Source: Mansonella perstans
Lineage: Eukaryota > Nematoda > Chromadorea > Rhabditida > Onchocercidae
DNA: 64,000 bases
Direction of reading: 5' to 3'
NCBI GenBank assembly: GCA_037074765.1
Contig: JBAMDO010000204.1
Span: 1-64,000, forward strand
Shown here: one piece after another, positions 13,162 to 26,300 of the stretch
Numbering within the stretch: the first letter of the stretch is position 1
Layout of the letters: every line of letters begins with the position of its first letter
Notes under the pieces: generated by a model
Databases searched by the model: none
The model's input: only the letters and a program-made list of their open reading frames with translations
Told to the model about the DNA's origin: nothing
Translations under genes and position numbers: made by a program

Positions 13162-16100
13162 ATGGCATGGAAATTTCGTGGAAATACGGATTTTGATTTA
13201 AATGCTGGCCGTAATGCATTTCGGTGTGATGCAGGCCTTGATGATTGGGAATGTGCGGGTAAGTTTGGAAAAACGAGATTTATTATTATTTTCTGGTTAA
13301 AAATCACACTTAAGCAAATATATTTTGAATTACTTATAATTTACGGTGAATAATAAATTTTATTAATACTGTCGACAGTATATAATATATTTTTTCTATC
13401 AAAATATTATTGTAAAAAGAAATCAACAATGCAAAGATCCAGGAAATACTAGTGAGCAAATTTAAAATGACCATAAACAGGTAGGATAGATATTTAATAG
13501 GGTAAAATTAGCTCTTAAAAAACTTTAAGAAATACTTGCAGAATATATATATTTTAACAATTCATTGTATAAAATGATATTCATTAACTTAGCTACTTGC
13601 TGAAGTTAGCTTTTTATTTTCAAGGCTTGAGCTAACTGAGAAATTGATTGCTTGGGTAATATTTACCAGAGATTTTACACCAATACTTTATTATTCATGG
13701 AAATGAACTATGGCGTTGTACTATGGCGAAAATAATTCTTTGGAAAAAGTAATCAATAGCCAAACTATAGCTTCTTTTGCCAAGCTTTTACATAAAAATT
13801 CTTACATGTCTAAAAAAAATCGATTTTCAAACTAAGTATTAAAAGAGAAATGACATCTAAGATGTGAATTTGACAATTACTTCAGCAATCTCAGCTCTTA
13901 TCTTTTCCTTTTTCTTTTTGATAATTAGATTTAAATGAATGAATTAAACGTTAGCAGTTAAGCAAAAAGAAATTATTTAAATAGATGACAGTAATGGATA
14001 ACAATGAAAAGAGAAATGACATCTAAGATGATATATATTTTTCATATTTTACGGATAGTTTGAAATTAAAAAAAAAAAGATTCCTAGCTTTTCAGCAGTT
14101 TTCAAAATTTTAACTTTCCATTGATGTTTCTCGGAAATCTTCGTTCATTAGTTATTAAATATAAATAAACTGTGCTAAGTTTCATTAAGATATTTTCGGA
14201 ATTATCATGTACTACTTTTTTTCGAAATTGTCATCTGTTAGTGAATTTATGCCAGATATTTTGACTGATCAATAATTCGAGAGTATCGTAGATCTTTTCC
14301 ATATCTGAAGTAAAGTCTTGCTGATAGACAAAATGGAAAAATAGGATAATTTTGATAATCCTTATTAGCATTACTAACAATCCTTTTTTTAATAAAATTT
14401 TTGCAGATAGTGAAACAATAATGCGTCGTAATACAGCAATTCGATCATTTACTGAATCGGTCGATTCGGATTTTCCACCCACTCCAGAATTGCCACCATC
14501 TTTAAATATTGATTTGCATTATCCAGATGAAGCAATGAAGAGAAGTGAAACTTCTGAGACAATTATTGAGGTTTGTCTTCATTAAATTGTATCATAATTG
14601 TCTTAACAACTGAAAAGTTGTTAAGACAGAAAAGGCTAATTTTTTGGGATGAAAATTAAGTACGACCGATCAGTAATAAAATAATATTTCAGAGGAAACC
14701 TAAACAAACATTGCAAGAAAAAATCAGTGGTACGCATAAATATCCGATGATGGTGCCAGGCCCAGGTCATATTGATGAGGAACAAGAACTTCATGCTAGT
14801 CTGTTACATCCGGATAATGAAGGATCGGAAAGTGATGCAGAAATTAGTAGTTTAAACGAGAAAGAAGCTTCGAATATAACTACTAAAAAGGTTTTAGATA
14901 TTTGAATTTTTCAAAATAAAGGATTAAAAGTTGCAGGATTAAAGGAAGATTTGAAAAATAAGTGCAATAATGCAAATTTTTGCATTTGGTAATTTCACAA
15001 CCTCTGTCAATTTTTAAATTAAAAATGGCAAATTTAGCAATAAAGTAAGCCGTTTTAACAATAAGGTAACAACCGTAATATACTATCTGCAGTTGGTCAT
15101 TTATTTTACGTAGGATGACGTAGTTGGCCATTTAATATTGTACTGAAGCAAAATTTTGTTTTTTTTGAAAAGAATTAGAAAAATTAATGAAATAAAAGCT
15201 CTAATTAGTGATATCGAATCAATCAATAATCAGCTCTTTTTATGATAGCTGTAATGACCGTGCTATATGATCTGTAGAAAGTCTGTAGAAATCATTGTTT
15301 CATTTTTTTGCAGGAGCAGCAAAAAAGTTATGATCGTGATCATGAAGCATTGCGTTACGAATATTCAGTATCGATACTGGAACGGCCACGAGCAACCACA
15401 CCAACATCATGGTGCGCTATTGAGAACTACGTAGAAGGTTCATTAGATGCCAGTGATGAACCACCACCAATCGTAACAAAAAAGCAAAAAATTCGTGTTA
15501 GCATACCGAATCATAATACTCCGCGAAGTATGTCATAAGGCTATTGATTTGTAACAAAAGAGCAATTAAACAACACTAATTAGACGAGCAATTTATTAAT
15601 TAAACAATTCACTAATTAGCGAAATATTTATTATCACTTGAGAAATTCACAGTAATGCTCCTCTCTAATTGTGAATTAATATTCCACCGTAAAATCGAGT
15701 AGTGAATAATGGTCATATCCGAATCCTGTACTGAGAATGAAGTTACGATTATAAGCCATACCGGTTATAATCGTAATTTATTCTATTAATTTATTCGGAT
15801 TCTGTTATTTTTTGATAATAATAAAATAAGTAAATATGAATTTGAAAAATTTTTTTTCGTTCAAGTAAATTTCATATGGAAATCATTATTATAAAAATAA
15901 TTTCAGCCAAAAGACGTCGTCGAACATCCATGTCATGGTTTGATTTTTATGAAACGATGTCTACGCAGCTACCATCTCAGGTATATCATCAACTAATTTT
16001 GTTGATTTCAATTAACATTTTCTGCTTTTAACTCTCAATGAAAGTTTTTGATAGACTCGTCGGTCGATGTCTGGTAGTACAACACCATTACATGATTATG

Positions 16101-17305
16101 ATGATGGTGATATATTGGAGGAAGATCCAAGATATCGAAATGTAGCACCTCCAAAACCAGTTGTTCATCGTCGTTCATCAATTGATTGGGAAAATTTCAT
16201 GGATAATGGTAAATATTTTGACTAGTTAAAATTGTCAGAATTTAACTGCATAAATTTTGTGAAATAATAATCCAAATTTTCGTATTATTTTTTTATCGAT
16301 TATTCAGAATTCGAGAATTAACTCAATATTCTCTTACCATTTACTGGTATTCTGTTGTTTATATTTATATCTTTCAGAAGAAAAGCAGAAATCATTTAAT
16401 TCTAATTTTGCTCCACTTTTTAAAGTTTTAATTAATCAGTGGTTATATTAATTTATATATTTCAATTTTTTTTCAAATCTTCATCAATTTTTTCTATTTG
16501 CAGTTTTCGTTTAAAATCTTCCCCATCAATTTCTATTGCAATGTTTTTCATATAATATTTATATACAATGTAAAAAAAAAAATTGCATATATCGATCGAT
16601 TGTTTGTTTACTTTTCTGCCTGTTTGTTTACTTGTCTGTTCGTTTATTTACTTGCTTATTTTGTTTATTTGTTTTTATTTACACATTTGTTTATTTACTT
16701 GTTTGTTTTATCAATTTTGTTTGTTTATTTGTATTTTTATTTTTTATTTCTTTATTTTTCTTGTTTGTTTGCTTGTTTACGTTTTTGTCTAATCGATAAA
16801 TTACAGGATGACTTATTTACTTTTTTTTTTTAATTTGTAAAAGTTTTAATTAATTCCAATAGAAATATATCAAATGAAAGATAAACAACAAATTTTTAGT
16901 TTTTTCCTGTTAAATTCAAAAATCAAATAATTCTGCTTATTATTGAGAATTTTTTTTTTATTAGAAAGAGCAAATTGTCTTTTTTAAATTGTTTGCTAAA
17001 TGGAGAAGAAAGTTAAGCCAATTTTTCTGTGAAAAATCTTTCTATCTGTCATTTCTATCTTATCCCGCTATTGCGATGTTCTGATAGATGTCATGAATGG
17101 TTTTGGAATGAGTTAAATCGATAAAAGAAAGATGAAAGATAGTGGGAAGTGCTGCATACTAATTTTTACTAATGCTCTTTGAGGCGACTTTTTAAACGGA
17201 AACTAAAATGTCATTTGTGTATGTATGCATGCTTGCGTGCGTGTGTATGTCTTCATACGCGTATGTTTGCGTTTGCATCCATATATATGTATATATAAGA
17301 GTCTA

Positions 17306-17341
<36 letters not shown>

Positions 17342-20300
17342 TGTGTGTGTGTGTGTGTGTGGTGTATGTTCTATAAGATTTGATAGTTTAGATGTACTTC
17401 AAATTGAACAAAAAAGCTTTTAAGTCAACTGAATAGGCTTTAGAAGCGGTACATTTCTCTACCTTTCCTTTAGGGCCTAAATCTCATTTTGGCAAAGCCT
17501 ACTTATTGTGAATTGATTTTATGCTATTTTGCATATCTAAAATGGAGCAAAATTGGAAAAAATCTTCTATTTAATATGCATCATTATATCATCTCTCATC
17601 CTTAATTGTACATTCCGGAATGCTTATGATTAATAATTAATTCACTGCATGCCTTTATTACTGCTTTTTTCTTTGTTAAAATTTTTTTCAATCTTTAAAA
17701 TTTTCAACTTGAAAAATTTATTTACATTTAAAAATTATAATGAAATGGAAAACGATAGAAAAAAGAAGTATTTTTATTCTATAAGAATATTTAAGAGGGG
17801 TTAGAATGATGTAAATCGTTCAAAAATTTTGCGTCATTTGAAAAAAAAAAGTGTAAGGAACAAAAAACGTAAATGAGTATTGAGATTAAATTATAAATAA
17901 TTTGAATTTAAATTATAAATAATTTAAATCTTTCATAAATCAAACACAGTAAAGGCTTTTAAAAAACATTTTGCGCTACTATTTATCATCCAACGTTATC
18001 ATTTATCATCCAGCGGTTATCATTTATCATCCAACTGTTATCATTTATCACCCAGCGGTTATCATTTTATCATATATTCAAAAAAAAGTAAATTAGCTTT
18101 TGAAACTTTATAAAGTTGCTTACATTCTTTCAATTTTCAAATCAATATTCTTTCGTGACAGTTTTCATTCTTTTTATTCTTAGAATTGTACAAAATGAGC
18201 TAAATAGCCCAGAAGTTTGTTTGGTTTTTTTTCTTTTTTTATAATTAATTTATTAATTAAGATTAGTTTTTAGTAATTTCTTCTTTCTGTTTGAAAAAAT
18301 CATTTGTGGATACTTTTTTCTCTTATTCTATAACCAATATCCTTGTGTTATTTCTTTAAAATCATCCAAGATTTCATTACCATTTCATTGTCCTAACACG
18401 TGACAAATGTATGTGTCATTTATTTGCTATGTTATTCTATACATAATTCACACATAGAAATGAGCCTAACTAGGCTACATCATTTAGCTGAGAACATGGC
18501 TGAGTTATTTTGATATTTTGATAATCATTTTCTGATTCGCCAATTTCATCAATTTCGCTCAAATGTTTCATACCGTAAATTTTTAGCCCTTAAAAATATT
18601 TTGATGCTAAACAATCGTTCATTTTAATTATTCAATTTCGAAATTTTTTAAATCGTTTTTTTACATACTTAAATAAAGTTTTCTAAAACTAAAATTATCC
18701 TTGAATGATTTATGAAAAATTTTTTAAATTTTTTTACTTCTGTTACAGCAGAACCCGAAATACTGAAGTCTGCTGAAAACAACAATATGGATGCTACAGT
18801 TAGTTTTATAACTAATATTTTATCAGTTTTTTTTGTCTAATCTAAGATTTTATTTGTTTAATTAGATTTTACCTTAAACGCTTAATCTTCTTTCAAGCTT
18901 TTTATAACACAAGTTAATAAATTATCAACTTATTAATTAACATAATTATTTCATAGTTTTTAATAAAAAAGAAAGAGAATGAAACAAATTGTTGCAAGCA
19001 TTTTCCAAACAATTTTTTTTTCCTGTTTTATAATCTCGTTGATGTTTTTTTAATGATTGTTCAAGTATGTACAGAAATAGATATGCATACATTATTTGAA
19101 AATTACAAACATGTTGAGTTAATTCTTGTTCCAAGAAAAAACATCGATGAAATAACTTTTTTATGTCTGAAAGAAAAGACAAACCTAATTACACAAATTC
19201 CTTAGGGTGTTATCGAATAGAATAAAGTGCTTAACACACCATACTTTTGGTTCTTTTTTCGATTTTTTAAGTCGATTAAAAATAAGAAATCTTCAAAATA
19301 AAGACAATTTTCAACAAGATCATTTCTACGAAGTTCTTCTTTCCATAAAATTAGAAATTTCAAGGTGACAGAAGTATCGTCGTTCATGCATTATATTTTT
19401 TTGTTTTTTATACAATATTTATTATTATTATTATTATTAATTATCATTGTCGCTTATTGCCATTATTATTAATTATAATGATTCAATTAATAATTTATCT
19501 TTAACCTTTGCCTTTTTCGTGAATCCAATCAGAGAACAAATAATTATTGACATATTGAGAAAACCATATAAGATGCAACTGTCATTTCTTCCTCCTCCTT
19601 TTTTTTTCGAACGAAAAATTTGATTCAATTCATCCATCCATTTTTTTGCATCCATAAGTTACAGTAAGCAAAGCATCAATCATATTTTTGACTCATTTAA
19701 AGTGACGCTAGCCTGATCGTTCAGAATTTCTCAGCGCATAATCGTAAAAAATATTTATATATATATATATATTTTGTATTTCTGAAGCTTCTTAAAAAAA
19801 ATCCAAGTTTAATTATATATCTATAAAAACTGTGAATTTCAGTCGATTTAAATCATTTTCAAAATTCAAGGTTTCAAATGCAGCAATTTCGATAGTTGCG
19901 ATTTAATATTAATTTTGAAAAAATTCATAATTTTATTTATGAATTATTTTACATTGCTTCATTGTCCTATGTGATGAAATAATTATTTTGACTATTCAAG
20001 GTAAATAACGGTGATACAGGGTTGACATGGAATAAAAACTTATCATTTGACAGTCAAGCGATATCAGATGATCCGAAAATGTTGCCTAATTCTACAGCAG
20101 CGATAGAATCTTTCGAAAATGTTGAAAATAGCAAAAAGGTTCCTATTTGATAAATCCAATGATAAGCTTTTATCATTCATTGTTGTGATAATGAATGGAA
20201 TGTCTGAATTACTTCATATATAAGAATGAAATATTCAAATCTTTTCCTTTCCACAGATATATGAGTCGGAAAAAAGAAATCCTTACTTTATAATATTATT

Positions 20301-23300
20301 ATTTTCATTTCATTGTATTTTCATATTTTTGCATTTTCTACATTATTACAGCATTAATGCTGCAAATACTATTTATTGTCTTTTTAATCAGCTGATTGTT
20401 TTTTTTGATCATTTGATCACCTTTGATCAACTTGATCAGCTTTTGATCATCTCTTTTTGATAAGCTTATAGCCAGACGAGTAAAGTTTCATATTTTAATT
20501 GGAATTTTTGATTAAAACTGTTTTTGATCAAACTTATTAAATTATCGTTGCTAAATGAACGCACATAAATAAATGATAACAATTTTGATAATAGAATAAG
20601 GGCAATCAATTATAACTTATCCAAACAATGTTGCTGGTGATACGCTTTTTCAAATACCATTTCAGATTTCCGTATCTCATGATATGAATGAACTAGAAAC
20701 TACCTCACTAAAACAGTTACCAGGTATTGAATGTTTGTTTTTTTTTTTTTACATTTAAGGAAGAAAGTTGATCTGAAAAGCTGCGAAATGCAACTGGGAA
20801 AATTGTAGGAAAACTATAACGATTTCTTCTAATTGTTAAATTTTATGATTGATTATGCTATGTAATACTTATATAATCTTCAAAATATATTTCAAGTTTT
20901 TTACTTTTAGTGACATCGAAAAGTTATTATTATCATAAAACATTTATTTATTTCATGAAATCATTTCTTCCATGTTAGAAATAATAATACATAAATCTGC
21001 TTGACTATACGTTAACTGTACGGAAATAACAAGATGGATGATCAATTCTATTAATCATAGAAACAATGTATTGATTTTTTTTAAAGATCACAATCATGAA
21101 ATCATTGCAAAACAGAGATTGTAACCTTAAGTACTTCCTAGTTCTCTTTGATTATTACCAAGGTTCTGTTTAAATATCATTCCATAATGGTCAATTAGTG
21201 GCAGCAATTACTATTTACATGACTTTATATAAAGGCTACGTCAAATAACATTCTCTTATGATCAATTTTTTATTACGTCAATTGAAAACAAAGTTTTAAT
21301 TTAAACTGACGAAACTTCATTTCTCAAAAGAAATATAGTCATAATATTTCCGTGGAGAAGATAAAATGTATAAGAAGTTTTTACGATATATTTTCACTAT
21401 ATATGCATGATTGACACGAAAGTTTCTCTGTTCATATGCTCTTCAGATTGGTCAGAAAATTCGGACCTGAAAGACGACGAAGCTATGATGGAACGGAAAA
21501 AAAGTGCAACACAAAATGACATCAATACGGAACGAAAAGAATCGTTTATTATCAGTAAAAAAGAAGATAGCGTTGATTCAGCAACTCATGTATATGATAC
21601 ACAGCAATATCCAGTTATTTCTGAAGTTGAATCAACGATACATTATGATGATACTGGTTCATACAACACGAATGCAGAAGAAGGAATGATTGATAACACT
21701 GCAAAATCGGCAGATCTTCAACAAACAGGTGCATTTAATTTGCCAATTACTTAATTACCACTCATATTTAAGTCGATGAATTCATACTATTGAGAAATAG
21801 TTCATTTTCAATTTGCTGAAATTTATGCACGACTGAGAAAGAAATATGACAAATTGTCAAATTCGAATTTTTTTTTTTAAAATCTTTTTTGCTTTATATG
21901 ATTCTAGATGATAGCACGCTTTATCAACAACCAGCGGAATACGAACAATATAATTATTCTTACAATGAGCCACAGAATCAAAATTTTGGTGAAATGCAAG
22001 ATGTAAATTACGGTTACGGTATGACAGCATATCAAGATTATGAGCAACTGCAGCAGCGAGAGAAGGAAATGTTTACAAATTATCAAAATTATGACCAAAT
22101 GAATTCTGCAACAACGTATGAAAATTATGATCAACAACCAACTATGAGTCAAAATTACACACAACAACTCATAGGAATGCAGCATTATGATCAACAGCAA
22201 CCTATTTCATATTCTGACTATAGTAATTCACAGTATGAACAACCACAAAGTTATGGTTATGATGGTTATGATGCTTCTTATACAACATCACATGTACCAA
22301 CAACAAATGATCAAAATTATACAATTGAAACTGGTTCAGAACTCTATCCAGGTGAAATATTTAAATTCATAAATATGAAAAATTAGATTTTTGAAAATGA
22401 AATCTCAAGATCTCTCAGCAGGTTTATCTTAAAGATTTGACATATCCAGGATTTTTTTCTGCTCAAGCTAACGATTTAATAATAGCAGTATATGAAAATC
22501 GATTGTATTTATTCGATGGTGAAAATATTTATAAATGAAAAGATGAAATTGATAAAAATTACAAAGGCATATTAAATTTACAATTACTTTACAAAATAGT
22601 TTAGATATTAATAAAGAAGCAATCAACGATTACGGTATGCAACAATACTATCAACAACCTGTTGCAGAAAATCCTTCAGCATCTATCAATCCAATCAATA
22701 GTTATCGACCTCCAATTATTCCACAATACATTGAACCATTGTTTCCAGCCGTAATTAGGCAATTTTTTTTTCAAAAAAAAAAAATTTCATAAATCAAACT
22801 TAAACAACAATAGTGAAAATTTCTTTTTTTAAAAATTTTAATTGATAATTAAATAACAAATAATTTTAGTCTTAATTTCATGATAGATATTCTTTTTTTT
22901 CTTTTAGCTCAGAATCAAATCCATTTTCTTGGGAAGCACAAGAAAATGCAATAGGAGCAACGGTAACCGAATCAATATCACAATCATCTGCTGCTACTGA
23001 AACATATACGCAAATGTATGTCTAAGCTTGATCTTTTTTTTATTGCAATTAATATTAAATTTAATTTTAGAAATATTTAGGCAAAATTTTTCTTATTTTT
23101 TTCTGCTACAATTTTGATAATTTTGAATGGTAATAGCACTTCTTATTGCTTACACACGCTTATCCAAGGTTAATTTCACTTGCCTAATTTAATTATAACT
23201 TAATTCATATCTGTTAGTTCATTTCTCTAAATGTTACAATTACATTTATATTAAATTACATTTTAAATAATCATAAATTCATAGATAATTTAGCTCTTTT

Positions 23301-26300
23301 CTTTTACTCCAGAAAGTAATCACGTTAATGGTCAAGTTTTCTTTTATTTTTAATTTTTCTAATAAACTTTTATTTCCAGAGAACTATCAACAAAACATGA
23401 TAGTGATGTCCAAATTGATGAAAATATGAAGCAAAAACGTAAGTGAAAAAGAAACAATATAAGAAGTGATAATATATGTATTGCAAAAATGCACTGGAAA
23501 GTTTTTCCGAAATTTTTTTCTTATTTTGAAAGAATGACCAGTGAAATATTTTTACTATTTAATTTTTTTTTTTTTTATAATATTTCAAGAAACACATTTT
23601 TTCCTACTTATAAAACACCTAATTTATCAAAATTACATCTCACATAATTTGGAATCATTTATTGAAATCAGATTTTGAACAAAAAAATTAACATTGATGG
23701 AATGATGACTATAAATTTTAACTGTTTGCAGCACCTTTACGACCTGCTCCACCATCACCATCTGTTGAATACTCAATGCCAACACCAACACGACCACCAA
23801 TGCCGATTTTAACAAAACCATCACCATCACCACTAAATCAGCAATCACCGTTTAAATTGCCAGAAACGGAAGTAGAAGAAGATGCTTGGACGAAGTTTCA
23901 GAAATTAACAGAAAAAGCTACAACCGCAGTGAAATCAACTGAAGAAAAGTTGAAAGAATTAGAAAAGACAACAGCTGCCAAAGAGATCAAGGATGAAAGT
24001 TACCTCGCACAAATTGGGTGTGTTTTTCTGGAAGAGAATGGAACGATAAATAACTGATAAATATTGCGGTGTCTTAGAATTTTTTCCAGGTTACACTAAA
24101 TGGATAATACTGAGTTTAGGGATAATTTGATCAGATGATTAATTTTTAGGGACAATTTATTAGATGATTGATTTTTAGGAATAATTTGATCAAGTGATTG
24201 ATTTTTAGGAATAATTTGATCAGATGATTGATTTTTAGTAACAATTTATCAGATGACTATTTTTAAGGACAATTTATCAGATGATTGATTTTTAAGGATA
24301 ATTTGATCAAATGATTGACTTTTAGGAATAATTTGATCAGATGGTTGATTTTTGAGGATAATTTGATAAGATTATTAGTTTTTAGGGATAAATCGGATGA
24401 TTGGCGAGATGCAATAAAATTCCTCGACAAATCACTTTTAGTATTATTTGTAACGAACTAGCGATTATTTTTGCATGAATGTGATAAGAGCACGGAATTG
24501 TTGCAGTGGTTCTCAGGCCTTCATCCCGGAACATGCTTATAAACAAGCACGAAAGCAAGGAACGCTAGTTGCATCAGCAAAAGAGAAAAAAAAGATGAAA
24601 CCTGGGAAATCGAAGAAAATGCCGGAGCCAGAAATGACATTAGAGCAAGAAGATGATATGGATCGAGCTGCTATGGAGCTTGCCAAAAAAATGGCTACTA
24701 CAAGAATTGATCTGCAGGTTCAATTAATTAATTAAATCGTTTGCTTTTCAAATACACTGCTTCGTTTTTAAAATTAATGATACGTATAATACATATCCAC
24801 AAAGATATATTATTAGTTGTTTTACCATCTCTAAGATGATTTACTTAAACTAGTGTGTATCAGTAATTTTTGAGTCAGTTTCTCGGACAACAAATTATAA
24901 TTAACCTTCGGTAAATAACTTTAATGATATAGATTTCTAGTTTATAGAAATTTACGATATATATATATATATATGTTTAGCATTACAAATCATTAAAGCG
25001 GTTGCGCTTGAAACTTATTGATGAAAATATTAATATTTATCGGCTTTCTAATATCCTATCAGTTTAAATTTTCTTCAAAATGTAATTTAAAAAAAAAGGA
25101 ATGAATTATAGCAAATAATTTTGTAGGATTGGAAACCACCAGCAGAACAACAAGATCCATCACTTGCCGAGAAATCTGACCAATTATTTAATGAAAAGTT
25201 AGCGTTGTTACATTCGCTAAATTAAAATAAAATTTTCAAGCTAATTTACAGTATGCCACACCATAGGAAGTGACAATTAATTAAGGTGACAAGCAACGAA
25301 TGTTAAATTCATGCATTAAATTAATGCACTGATTTTGAAGTGCTTATCAATGGTAAGACTTCTTTAAAGAATTCAACTTTCAATTTTTCTAGTTCAATGA
25401 TGAAATCAGATAAATCAAATGATGACAAGATGGTAAATATAGAAGAAACTGCAAACATCCTTAAAAAACCAAGCGCTGCGGCATTCTCTAGGTATCTCTG
25501 CAAGATTTACGATGAATTTACTATTAATTAATTAATCAGTTGACAGTTGTTCAAAAAAGTTGGGTTCACAAATAGCTAATCACTTTTATCGTTATTTTTC
25601 ATAGCATATTTTGACTAAATATTGCTAATGTTCATTGACTTATTTTCGAAGAAAATAAAGTGTATAAAGTTATTTATGATTTAACTTACAAATAAATTCT
25701 AGCATTTTGGATAAGCAAAGTTCTTATTATTTACTCCATTTCATCACCATTATGCAAATTATATATTTTTTGAAATGTTTAAGCCAAGAGCCAAAAATTA
25801 TATCTTGGACTGGTTTTGATGATTCGCAATCAGCCGAATTACCACCATCAGAATCAGGCTTCTTCGCAAATGCTTCTGCAGTTCCAATTTCAACTGATAA
25901 AGCATTTGGTGGTTCTACTGCTTTACCTGGTGAAGTAAATGTTATTAATGAGGTTCCTATTTAAAAATATTTTCATTACATTGTTAGTAGAAAGGAAATC
26001 TCAAATAATAATCATTATCAAAATTAATTGCAACAATTAATGATTGACACTAATTTAGGTAATGGTCAATAATCGATATCAATCAAATGCTATTTTAAAT
26101 AATTGACAGTAATTACTCGTTATTGTTATTTGTCCGTTAATTTAGGACTATGATCCATTCAATGTACGTTCAGCTGATCAGCTAGTTCAAGAAGCAAAAG
26201 CACGAGCTGCTGCTGCAATTGCTGCGAAACAAACTGAAGACGATATTAAATTCTTTGCTACCGCTAAAATAGATGAACGAAAAAGTGACTTTAGCTCATC

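Noticed and set aside
16498..16833. Three overlapping plus-strand frames of 69-111 codons, Phe/Leu/Cys-rich
   Set aside because: Produced by TTTG/TTTA low-complexity repeats that rarely form stops; they lie in an unc-41 intron.
17208..17423. Open frame rich in Val-Cys repeats
   Set aside because: Translation of the GT microsatellite.
21904..22200. Minus-strand 98-codon hydrophobic frame
   Set aside because: Antisense shadow of the Tyr/Gln-rich unc-41 exon 11.
22422..22542. Coding-looking frame inside unc-41 intron 11 (begins VYLKDLTYPGFFSAQANDL)
   Set aside because: It needs phase 0 at its acceptor, whereas exon 11 ends in phase 1, and exon 11 joins exon 12 directly in phase. It is only 39 codons, so chance is adequate.
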